From assembly GCF_018802765.1 (NCBI RefSeq), contig NZ_CP069163.1, positions 3,562,873 through 3,626,872 of the forward strand: a DNA stretch of 64,000 bases, read 5' to 3'. The first letter of the stretch is position 1; every line of letters begins with the position of its first letter. Shown here one piece after another: positions 35,156 through 43,383 of this stretch. The notes beneath the pieces are model-generated. The model did not search any database, was not told the DNA's origin, and saw only the letters and a program-made list of their open reading frames with translations. Origin of the DNA: Paludibacterium sp. B53371 (GTDB lineage: Bacteria > Pseudomonadota > Gammaproteobacteria > Burkholderiales > Chromobacteriaceae). The position numbers and the translations under genes are program-made.

Positions 35156-35832
35156 GGTCGCGCTCCTTCCTGCGTCAGATGCTGGCCAAAGCGCAGCTCG
35201 AGCTTCTGCTGCCACCAGGACAGCACCGAGCTGAACAGCAGATAGATCAGCGCGGTTTCGGTATAGAGAATCAGCGGTTCATAGGTGACCGACGCAATGC
35301 GTTGCGCGGCCTGAAAGATTTCCGGCACCGTCAGTACGGCGGCCAGCGAGGTGTCCTTGATCAGCGAGATGAAGGTATTGGCCAGCGGCGGCACGGCCAC
35401 GCGGGTGGCCTGCGGCAGAATGGTACGCTGCATCGCCTGACGCCAGGTCATGCCAATCGAGTAGGCCGCTTCCCACTGCCCCTTGGGCACCGACTGAATC
35501 ACCGCGCGGATCACCTCCGAGGTGTAGGCGCCGACATTGAGCGAGAAGCCGATCAGCGCCGCCGGGAAGGGATCGAACACGATGCCCACCTTCGGCAGAC
35601 CGTAGAAAATCAGGAACAGCTGCACCAGCAGCGGCGTCCCGCGGATCAGCCAGACGTAAAAGCGCACGATGGCCACCAGCGGGGCCGGCGCAAACAGCCG
35701 CACCAGCGCCGTGACGAAGCCCAGGCTCAGGCCCAGCGCGAACGACAGCAGCGTCAGCGGCACGGTAAACACCACCCCGGCGTAGAGCAGGGAAGGCAGG
35801 GAGTCCAGCATCAGTTTCAACCAGTCCGGCAT
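35152..35832 (-). CDS. tcyL: Polar amino-acid (cystine) ABC permease
   Basis: 226 residues with about five membrane segments and the PAAT coupling loop QWEAAYSIGMTWRQAMQRTILPQATRVAVPPL. It pairs as a homodimer with the ATPase. It follows the binding-protein gene after an 83-bp gap that holds a hairpin with a T-rich tail, so its expression should be lower than that of the binding protein. Confidence 0.85.
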   Translation of the reverse strand: MPDWLKLMLDSLPSLLYAGVVFTVPLTLLSFALGLSLGFVTALVRLFAPAPLVAIVRFYVWLIRGTPLLVQLFLIFYGLPKVGIVFDPFPAALIGFSLNVGAYTSEVIRAVIQSVPKGQWEAAYSIGMTWRQAMQRTILPQATRVAVPPLANTFISLIKDTSLAAVLTVPEIFQAAQRIASVTYEPLILYTETALIYLLFSSVLSWWQQKLELRFGQHLTQEGARP

Positions 35833-35857
35833 GATGTCCTTTCAACAGAGTGGTCGG

Positions 35858-35892
35858 GCACAAAAGCAAACACCCCGGCGCATGCGCCGGGG
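35858..35892 (-). terminator. Intercistronic attenuating hairpin between tcyJ and tcyL
   Basis: A perfect 20-bp palindrome CCCCGGCGCATGCGCCGGGG (35873-35892) is followed on the minus strand by TGTTTGCTTTTGT. It lies between the binding-protein and permease genes. Such partial terminators keep binding protein in excess over its membrane complex. Confidence 0.65.
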
Positions 35893-35915
35893 TCGTCGGT
35901 GCCTGTTGCGGCAGC

Positions 35916-36683
35916 TTACTTGGAAACGTCGGCGCCGAAGTACTTGTGCGAAATCTTCTTGTAGGTACCGTCAGCGCTCAGCTCAGCCAGCGCCTTGTTG
36001 ATGGCGGCCTGCAGTTGCGGGTTGCCCTTGCGGAAGATCACGCCGGAGGAATCGGCATTGGCATCGGTCGCCACGATTTTCACCTTGGCATTCGGCTGAT
36101 GCTTCTTGAAGTCCAGGAAGGACAGGCTGTCGTTGATGGTGGCATCGACGCGGCCGGAAGCCAGCAGTTCGATGGCGTCATTGAAGCCTTGTACCGGCAC
36201 GATTTCGGCACCGTTGGCCTGGGCGATCTTGCCGAAGTTGCTGGTCAGGGTGTTGGCCGATTTCTTGCCCTTCAGATCGGCAAACGACTTGATGCTGCTG
36301 TTGTCGCTGCGCACGATCAGCGCCGCCTTGGAGACGATGTAGGGATTGGAGAAATCGTACTTGGCCTTGCGGGTTTCCGTGATGCCGACTTCGTTGATCA
36401 CGGCATCGTAGCGCTTGGCATCCAGACCGGCGATCAGGCCGTCCCACTTGCCTTCGACAAACTCGGCCTTCACGCCCAGACGCTTGGCGATAGCCTGACC
36501 CAGTTCGACATCGAAGCCGACCAGCTTGCCGCTGGCGTCATGGAAGGTGAACGGGGCATAGGTGCCTTCGGTACCGAACTTGATGACACCGGCAGACTTG
36601 ATGGCGGCCAGATCATCGGCGAGGGCGGAAGTCGCTGCCAGCGGCAGGGACAGGGCGAGTAACAGGGTCGGGACGAGTTTCAT
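35916..36683 (-). CDS. tcyJ: L-cystine-binding periplasmic protein (TcyJ/FliY-like)
   Basis: 255 residues with a signal peptide ending SALA-DD. GTEGTYAPFTFHD, GFDVELGQAIAKRLGV, WDGLIAGLDAKRYDAV and KAALIVRSDNSSIKSFADLKGKKSA closely follow E. coli FliY/TcyJ. It delivers L-cystine to the TcyLN complex and is first in the operon. E. coli TcyJ binds several cystine analogues, so specificity may be broad. Confidence 0.85.
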   Translation of the reverse strand: MKLVPTLLLALSLPLAATSALADDLAAIKSAGVIKFGTEGTYAPFTFHDASGKLVGFDVELGQAIAKRLGVKAEFVEGKWDGLIAGLDAKRYDAVINEVGITETRKAKYDFSNPYIVSKAALIVRSDNSSIKSFADLKGKKSANTLTSNFGKIAQANGAEIVPVQGFNDAIELLASGRVDATINDSLSFLDFKKHQPNAKVKIVATDANADSSGVIFRKGNPQLQAAINKALAELSADGTYKKISHKYFGADVSK

Positions 36684-36756
36684 GGATGCTCCTGGATTTT
36701 GGTTGGTTTTGCAGTGACTTTAACAGCAATAAATTAGTTCTAGAAATAATAATAAC

Positions 36757-37677
36757 TTATGTTTTTATTTCGGGAGGGTATATATCGCGGCTGTCCTGAG
36801 CCAGAAACGCCCGCAAGGCAGAGAGAAAGACATCGACCTTTCGAGGCCGCAAACCCTGCTGTGGCAGCACCGCGCTCAGCGGCGTGCGCTGTCGTCCGCT
36901 CAGGGTGAACGGTGTCAGCACCGCCTGCAACTGGCCCTGCCGCAGCGCCTCGGCCAGCAACCAGTCGGGCTGTCGCAGCAGCCCTTCGCCTGCCAGCGCC
37001 CAGGCAAGCAGCGCCCGGGCATCATTGCTGACATGCCGGCCAGACACGGCCACTTCCAGCATTTCTCCTTCATGCTGGAAGCGCCAGCGGCTGTGGCGGC
37101 GGTAAGTCAGGCAGGTGTGTGCCGCCAGCTCGCGCGGATGCTGCGGTACGCCGTGTCGTGCCAGATAGGCCGGACTGGCACAGGTCAGATGATGATAGTG
37201 CAACAAGGGCAGGGCAATCAGGGAAGAGTCGGCCAGATGGCCGGTGCGCAAGGCCAGATCGATGCCTTCGCCCTGCAGGTCGAGTACCCGGTGATCGATG
37301 AGCAGCTCGACCTCGATGTGCGGATAATCGTGGCAAAAATCCGCCAGCCAGGGATAAATGAAATGCGCCGCCACCCCAGGCGTGGTCGTCACCCGCAACT
37401 GACCATGCGGCTCGCGCGCATGACGCCGTACCGCCTCCTCGGCCGCCTGAGCCTGCTGCAAGATCTGGCGTGCCTGACCGTACCACAAGCGGCCAGCTTC
37501 GGTCATGGCCAGCGCCCGGGTACTGCGCTGTAACAGACTGACGCCGAGATGGCGCTCCAGCCGGGAGATGGTGGCAGTCACACTGGCCGGGGCCAGATCC
37601 AGCACCCTTGCCGCGGCCGCCATGCTGCCGGCGTCCACCACCTGACAGAACACCCGCATCGCCTGAAGCTGATCCAT
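36757..37677 (-). CDS. LysR-family regulator, divergent from a CurA-like reductase
   Basis: 306 residues. The helix-turn-helix covers about 1-60 (MDQLQAMRVFCQVVDAGSMAAAARVLDLAPASVT). The Ser/Ala-rich linker and co-inducer domain resemble the LysR subgroup near CrgA. It is divergent from the enone reductase at 37790, which it probably controls. The 112-bp spacer holds CGAATAA/TTATTCG at 37704-37737, a possible site. Confidence 0.85.
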   Translation of the reverse strand: MDQLQAMRVFCQVVDAGSMAAAARVLDLAPASVTATISRLERHLGVSLLQRSTRALAMTEAGRLWYGQARQILQQAQAAEEAVRRHAREPHGQLRVTTTPGVAAHFIYPWLADFCHDYPHIEVELLIDHRVLDLQGEGIDLALRTGHLADSSLIALPLLHYHHLTCASPAYLARHGVPQHPRELAAHTCLTYRRHSRWRFQHEGEMLEVAVSGRHVSNDARALLAWALAGEGLLRQPDWLLAEALRQGQLQAVLTPFTLSGRQRTPLSAVLPQQGLRPRKVDVFLSALRAFLAQDSRDIYPPEIKT

Positions 37678-37703
37678 GCTGCCCCTGAATTCTTCACAAA
37701 AAA

Positions 37704-37737
37704 CGAATAATCAATCCATATTGCATGACTTTATTCG
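37704..37737. promoter_or_regulatory. Spaced inverted repeat between LysR and CurA-like genes
   Basis: CGAATAA (37704-37710) and TTATTCG (37731-37737) face each other across 20 bp in the divergent promoter region. The arms are 7 bp, so chance is possible. Confidence 0.35.
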
Positions 37738-37789
37738 CCATGGCCAGTGACCTAGCCTGAGCACTTTCCCCCGAGATGGAGAACGAGTC

Positions 37790-38788
37790 ATGCAAGGACA
37801 ATGGTTTCACCTGATTCGCCGCCCAGACGGCATGCCGCGCCCGGAAGACTTTGCCCTGGTCAGCGGACCCTTGCCGGATCTGGCGGCTGACGAGGTGCTG
37901 GTCGAGAACCTGTTTCTGTCTGTTGATCCCTATATGCGTGAATGCATGGATGCCGAATGGGCATTGCATCAGCCGCTGGAAGGCCGCAGCCTGGGGCGGG
38001 TCATCGCCTCGCGAGCCGCCACGCTGCCGGTCGGTTCGCTGGTGTACCACCGCCAGGGCTGGCGCAGCCATGCCGTCCTCCCCGCCGCCGGGGCCGTGGT
38101 GCTGACGCCGCCACCGGGTGTACCGCTGCGCGCCTGGCTCGGCCTGCTGGGCGGCACCGGCCTGACCGCCTATGTTGCCCTGACCCGTATTGCCCGGTTG
38201 CAGCCCGGCGAAGATGTTTTCATCAATGCCGCCGGAGGAGGGGTCGGCATGGCGGCGGCACTGATGGCACGCCGCTTGGGCGCGGGGCGCATCGTCGGCA
38301 GCACCGGCTCCGCCAGCAAGGCGCAAGCGCTGATGGCTCAGGGGATCTTCGATCAGGTGGTGGATTACCACGATGCCCATGCCACAGAAGCCTTGCAGGC
38401 CGCGTTGCCGGGGGGCGCGCAGATTGCGCTGGAAAATGTCGGCGGACAACAACTGGATCAGACGATCTCGCTGATGGCCGAGCGGGGACGTATCGCCTGG
38501 GTCGGTGCGGTCAGTTTGTACAACGGGTCCGGCGCCCCGCCTCAGCCGAAGTTATACGATATCGTTGGCAAGAGCCTGACCTTGCAGGGTTTCCTGGTGC
38601 GGGATTACCGCCCCGTACAGGGCGAACTGGAAGACTGGCTGCTGCCGGCACTGCAACAGGGGGAACTGCCGCTGGCCGATACCGTGGTGCATGGCCTGGA
38701 ACGGTGCGCCGATGCGCTGATCGCCATGCTGCAGGGAAAAAACCTCGGCAAGATGGTGCTGGCTCTGCAAGGCGCGGCGGCTCAATAA
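37790..38788 (+). CDS. NADPH-dependent enone reductase (CurA / prostaglandin reductase type)
   Basis: 332 residues of the zinc-free medium-chain reductase family. VDPYMRECM near residue 50 is the DPYMRxxM motif of CurA/PTGR proteins. The nucleotide motif is INAAGGGVGMAAALMARRLGA (about 145-165). YNGSGAPPQPKLYDIVGKSLTLQGFLVRDY is the family's C-terminal signature. It reduces alpha,beta-unsaturated carbonyls, probably for detoxification. It overlaps the convergent zntB-like gene by 7 bp. Confidence 0.87.
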   Translation: MQGQWFHLIRRPDGMPRPEDFALVSGPLPDLAADEVLVENLFLSVDPYMRECMDAEWALHQPLEGRSLGRVIASRAATLPVGSLVYHRQGWRSHAVLPAAGAVVLTPPPGVPLRAWLGLLGGTGLTAYVALTRIARLQPGEDVFINAAGGGVGMAAALMARRLGAGRIVGSTGSASKAQALMAQGIFDQVVDYHDAHATEALQAALPGGAQIALENVGGQQLDQTISLMAERGRIAWVGAVSLYNGSGAPPQPKLYDIVGKSLTLQGFLVRDYRPVQGELEDWLLPALQQGELPLADTVVHGLERCADALIAMLQGKNLGKMVLALQGAAAQ

Positions 38789-39798
38789 CGGTCGCGTCCG
38801 CGGAATGCCCACCAGCCTGCCAGCCCGGTGAAGCTGGCCACCAGCAGCACCAGAATCCAGAAACCGTGCGGGTGGCTGGACAAGGGCACGCCGCCGACAT
38901 TCATGCCGAAAAAGCCGGCCACGATATTGATCGGCAAAGCCAGCACCGTCACCACCGTCAGGGTGAACAGCGTGCGGTTGGTTTGCTCGTCCAGACGGGT
39001 GGCCAGCTCCTCCTGCAACAGCTTGATCCGTTCCACCAGTCCATCCAGATCGCTCAGCACCAGGGAAAACTCCTCGGTCGAGGTGCGCAGCGCCTGCACA
39101 TCGGCCTCGGTCAGCCAGACCGGCGGGCGATTGAGCAGGCGCAGCAGCACACCCGGCTCCGGTGCCAGCAGGCGCCGGAAACGTACCAGCACCCGGCGCA
39201 TGGCCGCCAGATCCGAGCGGTGGTGGCTCAGACGCTGTGCCAGCAGATTGTCCTCGATCACGTCCACCCGGGTGGTGGTCTCGCGCACCATGCCGACCAG
39301 CACATCCGCCTGATCCTGCAGCAAATGCACCATCAGGCTGACCGTGGAAGGAAACACCGTACCCTGCCGGACCGCAATGCGCAGCATGTCCACCGATCGC
39401 AGCGGCTTGAGGCGCGCGGTCACCAGTACCCGCTGGCTGGCATAGGCCCAGAGTGTGGAAATGTCCGAAGACAGCAGGTCGGCGCTGAAGGTCACGTCGT
39501 TGACCACCGCCAGCAAATCCGGCCCGAGCTGCTCGATACGGGTCGAGCGCGAGCCGGCATGGCGCGCCTCGTAGAACTCGTCCGGCAGCGGCAAGTGCTG
39601 GCGCAGCCAGCGCTCGGCCGCCGCATTGGCCAGATTGAAATGCAGCCAGACGAACACCCCTTCCTCGCGGGCGGCCAGACAAGCCTGCGCTTCACTGGCG
39701 TCAAGCGGCTCGCCGGGTGTCCCGGGGCGAAAGCGGTACGCCGTGATCAGACCGGCCTCGTCCGAGCCGTATTGGGAAGGTGCAATCAGATTTGCCAT
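38782..39798 (-). CDS. zntB: CorA-family divalent cation transporter (ZntB-like)
   Basis: 338 residues. A long helical cytoplasmic N-terminal part is followed by two membrane helices at the end. GMNVGG follows the first helix (NIVAGFFGMNVGGVPLSS), matching the CorA/ZntB pore mouth. The N-terminal part (LLAVVNDVTFSADLLSSDISTLWAY) aligns better with ZntB than with CorA, so zinc transport is preferred; Mg2+ or Co2+ remain possible. It is convergent with the CurA-like gene. Confidence 0.82.
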   Translation of the reverse strand: MANLIAPSQYGSDEAGLITAYRFRPGTPGEPLDASEAQACLAAREEGVFVWLHFNLANAAAERWLRQHLPLPDEFYEARHAGSRSTRIEQLGPDLLAVVNDVTFSADLLSSDISTLWAYASQRVLVTARLKPLRSVDMLRIAVRQGTVFPSTVSLMVHLLQDQADVLVGMVRETTTRVDVIEDNLLAQRLSHHRSDLAAMRRVLVRFRRLLAPEPGVLLRLLNRPPVWLTEADVQALRTSTEEFSLVLSDLDGLVERIKLLQEELATRLDEQTNRTLFTLTVVTVLALPINIVAGFFGMNVGGVPLSSHPHGFWILVLLVASFTGLAGWWAFRGRDRY

Positions 39799-39912
39799 GC
39801 CGAGAGACGATCCTGCACTGGTTAGGGTGATCGGGGAGTGTATCCGCGCCAGATTACCATGTTTGTAGATTGTTCCATGCAGTCCGGATAGACGGATGCA
39901 GCAAGATAATAC

Positions 39913-39941
39913 TTGACGAAAACCGTTGGCTTTTCTATCTT
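39913..39941 (+). promoter_or_regulatory. Promoter of the alx riboswitch transcript
   Basis: TTGACG, 17-bp spacer, TATCTT. It places the transcript start near 39948, immediately before the riboswitch. Confidence 0.65.
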
Positions 39942-39947
39942 GGCACT

Positions 39948-40075
39948 ATCCCAAGGGGGAGTAGCTCTTCGCTGTGGTGTCGTCACGACGGATTGCCGGA
40001 AACGGCCATCCCGGCATCCCAGGCAGCCCGTGTGCTGCGAGCAAGACCTTTGCTGCGTAAGCTGAGGTCCCCCTG
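39948..40075 (+). ncRNA. yybP-ykoY (Mn2+) riboswitch
   Basis: The two conserved blocks of the class are present: GGGGGAGTAGCTC near the 5' end (39955-39967) and GCAAGACCTTTGC towards the 3' end (40041-40053). Between them lie GC-rich helices and the CGTCACGACGG segment. Members of this class sense Mn2+ directly and control MntP, Alx/TerC and P-type ATPases. Here it sits ahead of an alx orthologue, the usual association. The 3' limit is approximate. Confidence 0.85.
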
Positions 40076-40084
40076 TCAGGCAGA

Positions 40085-40125
40085 AAACGGCCCTCAGTCC
40101 GCAATGGATCCGGGCCGTTTTTTCG
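40085..40125 (+). terminator. Riboswitch expression-platform terminator
   Basis: ACGGCCC (40087-40093) pairs with GGGCCGT followed by TTTTTTCG. It lies between the riboswitch and the alx start, 48 bp before the ATG, so Mn2+ binding could relieve termination. Confidence 0.75.
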
Positions 40126-40172
40126 TGCGCCATGGTGGTGCCGCGGCCATTGTCTGACCGGGAGCGTCAAGT

Positions 40173-41165
40173 ATGGAAACCATTGGTACCTGGTGGATGT
40201 GGGCAGGCTTCTTTGCCCTGGTCCTGTTTATGTTGCTGGTTGATCTGCTGCTGGTCGGCGGCGGGCGCGAACATCGCGTCAGCTTTCGCGAGGCGGCGAG
40301 CTGGTCGGTGATCTGGGTCGCCACGGCCCTGGGCTTTGCCGGTCTGCTGTGGTGGCATCTGGATGGCCAGTATGGCCGCGAGATGGCCGATACCAAGACA
40401 CTGGAATTCATCACCGGCTACCTGATCGAAAAATCCCTGGCCGTTGATAACGTCTTTGTCTGGCTGATGCTGTTTGCTGCCTTCGCCGTGCCGCCCAGCC
40501 TGCAAAAGCGCGTGCTGGCCTTTGGCATCCTGGGCGCCATCGTGATGCGCACCGGCATGATCTTTGGCGGCGTCTGGCTGATCAACCAGTTCCACTGGCT
40601 GCTGTATGTCTTCGGCGCCTTCCTGCTGCTGACCGGCATCAAGATGTGGCGCACCGTCGACCAACCTGCCGATCCGGCCAACAATCGCCTGCTGCAATGG
40701 CTGCGGCGTCGCCTGAATGTCACCGAACAACTGCAGGGCGAGCGCTTTGTCGTCATGCAGCACAAAGATGGGCGGCTGACACGTTTTGTCACCCCGCTGT
40801 TTCTGGTGCTGATCCTGGTGGAAGTCTCCGACCTGGTGTTTGCCGTCGACTCCATCCCGGCGATCTTTGCCGTGTCGCGCGACCCCTTCATCGTGCTGAC
40901 TTCGAACGTGTTCGCCATTCTCGGCCTGCGCGCCATGTACTTCCTGCTGGCCGGCCTGGCGGATCGCTTCGTTCTGCTCAAGTATGGCCTGGCCGTGGTG
41001 CTGGTATTCATCGGCGCCAAGATGCTGCTGCTGGATGTGTGGCCGATCCCGGTACTGTTCTCGCTCGGGGTGGTGGCCGCCATCATCGGCACCTCGATCG
41101 TGTTGTCGCTGCGCAAGACCGCGCCCGGCGTGCCGCCGGCCAGCGGCTGGCGAGATGAAGTCTGA
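40173..41165 (+). CDS. alx: TerC-family Mn2+ exporter Alx
   Basis: 330 residues with about nine membrane helices. [23 protein letters not shown] and [33 protein letters not shown] carry the acidic metal-binding DN and VD pairs of the TerC fold. The match to E. coli Alx is strong along the whole length. Alx exports Mn2+ and responds to alkaline pH and Mn2+. Here it is controlled by a yybP-ykoY riboswitch and terminator. The htpX gene follows after 29 bp. Confidence 0.93.
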   Translation: METIGTWWMWAGFFALVLFMLLVDLLLVGGGREHRVSFREAASWSVIWVATALGFAGLLWWHLDGQYGREMADTKTLEFITGYLIEKSLAVDNVFVWLMLFAAFAVPPSLQKRVLAFGILGAIVMRTGMIFGGVWLINQFHWLLYVFGAFLLLTGIKMWRTVDQPADPANNRLLQWLRRRLNVTEQLQGERFVVMQHKDGRLTRFVTPLFLVLILVEVSDLVFAVDSIPAIFAVSRDPFIVLTSNVFAILGLRAMYFLLAGLADRFVLLKYGLAVVLVFIGAKMLLLDVWPIPVLFSLGVVAAIIGTSIVLSLRKTAPGVPPASGWRDEV

Positions 41166-41194
41166 CCCGGTCTTCCGCTGAAAGGAGCACAGAC

Positions 41195-42076
41195 ATGAAA
41201 CGTATCGTGTTGTTTGTCCTGACCAACCTGGCGGTGCTGCTGACCCTGTCGGTCACCGCCCGCCTGCTCGGCGCCGATCGCTTTCTCGGCGCCCAGGGCA
41301 TGCAGTTTGGCAGCCTGCTGGTGTTTGCTGCCCTGTTCGGTTTCGGCGGCGCACTGATCTCCCTGGCCATGTCGCGCTGGGTGGCCAAAATGTCGGTCGG
41401 CGCCCAGGTCATCACCCAGCCGCAAAACGAGCTGGAGGCCTGGCTGCTGGGCACGGTTCGCCGCCTGGCACAGCAGGCCGGCATCGGCATGCCCGAAGTC
41501 GCCATCTATGACGCGCCGGAGGTGAATGCCTTCGCCACCGGCATGCGGCGCGACGCCAGCCTGGTCGCCGTGTCCAGTGGCTTGCTGCACACCATGAGCC
41601 GCAGCGAGGCTGAGGCCGTGCTGGCGCACGAAGTGTCGCATATCGCCAATGGCGACATGGTGACCATGACCCTGCTGCAGGGCGTGATCAACACTTTTGT
41701 CATCTTCGTCGCACGTGCCGTCGGCTGGGCGGTCGAACGCATGTTGCAGGGCGAAGGACGGCAGGCGAGCTGGGCCTATTTCCTGACCTACTTCGTCCTG
41801 GAAATCGTGCTCGGCCTGCTGGGTTCCCTGATCGTGATGTGGTTCTCGCGCCAGCGCGAATTCCGTGCCGATGCCGGCGCGGCAAGGCTGGTGGGGCGAG
41901 AGGCCATGATTGCCGCCCTGCGCCGGCTGCAGGGCGGGCAGGCGGCCAGCCTGCCAGCGCGCATGGCGGCCCTGGGGATCCACGGTCTGCCCGGCGGCAG
42001 ACTGGGCCGGCTGTTTTCCTCCCACCCGCCGCTGGCGGCGCGGATAGCCGCCCTGCAATCCTGGCGTGCCGTCTGA
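41195..42076 (+). CDS. htpX: Membrane zinc metalloprotease HtpX
   Basis: 293 residues. Two N-terminal membrane helices (about 5-25, 38-58) precede the zinc site HEVSH (145-149). Two more helices follow (about 155-180, 195-215), with the third zinc ligand in [14 protein letters not shown]. HtpX degrades damaged inner-membrane proteins alongside FtsH. AAAGGAG precedes its ATG. Its place 29 bp after alx suggests co-transcription, so it may partly fall under the Mn2+ riboswitch. Confidence 0.93.
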   Translation: MKRIVLFVLTNLAVLLTLSVTARLLGADRFLGAQGMQFGSLLVFAALFGFGGALISLAMSRWVAKMSVGAQVITQPQNELEAWLLGTVRRLAQQAGIGMPEVAIYDAPEVNAFATGMRRDASLVAVSSGLLHTMSRSEAEAVLAHEVSHIANGDMVTMTLLQGVINTFVIFVARAVGWAVERMLQGEGRQASWAYFLTYFVLEIVLGLLGSLIVMWFSRQREFRADAGAARLVGREAMIAALRRLQGGQAASLPARMAALGIHGLPGGRLGRLFSSHPPLAARIAALQSWRAV

Positions 42077-42119
42077 TCCTGCGTCAGCATGCGCTACCCA
42101 CTAAACATGGAATGGAACC

Positions 42120-42599
42120 ATGACGGAAACCTACACCGTGCTCGCCATCCTGATGATCGCCGCCGGTTTTGCCGGCATTCTCCTGCCGCTGCTGCCGGGC
42201 GTGCCGCTGATCTTTGGCGGACTGTGGCTGCTGGCCTGGCACGATGGCTATCAGCATGTCGGTCTGGCCCCGCTGCTGCTATTGGGCCTGCTGGCTCTGC
42301 TGGGCTGGCTCGCCGATTACCTGGCCTCGGCCTGGACCGTACGCAAGAGCGGTGCCAGCTCCCGTGCCATGTGGGGTGCCGGCCTCGGCAGTGTGCTGGG
42401 TGTGTTCGGCGGATTGGCGGGCCTGCTGCTCGGCCCGCTGCTGGGCGCCCTGCTGGGCGAACGCAGCAGCGGCCGCGACTGGCGCCAGGCCGGACGGGCG
42501 GCGCTGGCCGCCGGCAGCGGGCTGATCGTCGCCACCCTGGCCAAATTGCTGCTCGGGTGCCTGATGCTGGCAGTGTTCGGGCTGGCCTGGCTGTGGTAA
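42120..42599 (+). CDS. DUF456 family small membrane protein
   Basis: 159 residues, nearly all hydrophobic with Gly/Leu-rich helices. AAGFAGILLPLLPGVPLIFGGLWLLAW matches the DUF456 signature and the middle GAGLGSVLGVFGGLAGLLLGPLLGALLGE is a glycine-zipper-like stretch. It is an inner-membrane protein of unknown function. It follows htpX by 43 bp on the same strand and is likely in the alx-htpX operon. Confidence 0.8.
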   Translation: MTETYTVLAILMIAAGFAGILLPLLPGVPLIFGGLWLLAWHDGYQHVGLAPLLLLGLLALLGWLADYLASAWTVRKSGASSRAMWGAGLGSVLGVFGGLAGLLLGPLLGALLGERSSGRDWRQAGRAALAAGSGLIVATLAKLLLGCLMLAVFGLAWLW

Positions 42600-42602
42600 G
42601 GC

Positions 42603-42608
42603 TATAAT
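42603..42608 (+). promoter_or_regulatory. Possible -10 element for the sirtuin gene
   Basis: A perfect TATAAT lies 35 bp before the sirtuin start, four bases after the DUF456 stop. I see no good -35 at the right distance, so it may be a weak internal promoter. Confidence 0.35.
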
Positions 42609-42642
42609 GACGGCATCAAACCGTCTTGCCAGAAAAAACACC

Positions 42643-43377
42643 ATGTCCCCCGCGCTGACTGCCTTGCGTCAACTGATCGATCAGGCCAACCACATCGCCG
42701 TGCTCAGCGGAGCCGGCATGAGCACCGAGTCCGGCATTCCGGATTTCCGCTCCGCCAAAGGGCTGTGGACCCGCAACATGAGCCTGCCCGAAGTCGTGTC
42801 GATCGATTATTTCCAGCGCGAACCGGAGGCCTTCTGGCAGGCGTTCCGCGAGATCTTTCATCTCAAGATGGTCGGCGGCTATCTGCCCAACGACGGCCAC
42901 CGCTTTCTGGCCGAACTGGAGCAGGGCGGCAAACAGCTCACCATCCTGACCCAGAACATCGACGGCCTGCATGGCCGGGCCGGCAACAGCCAGGTGCTGG
43001 AATTGCACGGCACCCTGCTGACCGCCAGCTGCCCGGCCTGCGGCAGCAGCCATGCCCTCGACTATGTCCAGCATCACACTCTGCCGCTGTGCCGCCGCTG
43101 CCATGAAGTGCTCAAGCCGGATGTGGTGCTGTATGGCGAAGCCGTGCCCCTGATCGAGGCCGCATTTCATGCGGCACTGGAGGCCGATCTGCTGCTGGTG
43201 CTCGGCTCCTCGCTCGAGGTGTCGCCGGTGAACCTGATCCCGGTCGAGGCGGCGCGCGCCGGCATCCCCTGCGCCCTGATCAACTACACCCCGACCCGCT
43301 TCGACGAGCTGTTCGACCCCTGCATTCACGCCGGCATCGGCGAAACCTGCCGCCAGCTGGCGGCGCTGGCGGCCTGA
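42643..43377 (+). CDS. cobB: NAD-dependent protein deacylase (sirtuin)
   Basis: 244 residues from ATG 42643. The NAD motif is VLSGAGMSTESGIPDFRS, followed by TQNIDGLH and catalytic H122 in ELHGTLL. Four zinc cysteines are present (C130, C133, C150, C153). It removes acyl groups from lysines with NAD+, releasing O-acyl-ADP-ribose. It closes the alx-htpX-DUF456 run. The residue pair used by SirT5-like desuccinylases is not evident, so deacetylase activity is the default. Confidence 0.9.
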   Translation: MSPALTALRQLIDQANHIAVLSGAGMSTESGIPDFRSAKGLWTRNMSLPEVVSIDYFQREPEAFWQAFREIFHLKMVGGYLPNDGHRFLAELEQGGKQLTILTQNIDGLHGRAGNSQVLELHGTLLTASCPACGSSHALDYVQHHTLPLCRRCHEVLKPDVVLYGEAVPLIEAAFHAALEADLLLVLGSSLEVSPVNLIPVEAARAGIPCALINYTPTRFDELFDPCIHAGIGETCRQLAALAA

Positions 43378-43383
43378 GTCCGC

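Noticed and set aside
37942..39825. 627-codon plus-strand reading over the CurA-like and ZntB-like genes
   Set aside because: It runs in another frame through one gene and antisense to the next; no domain is recognisable.
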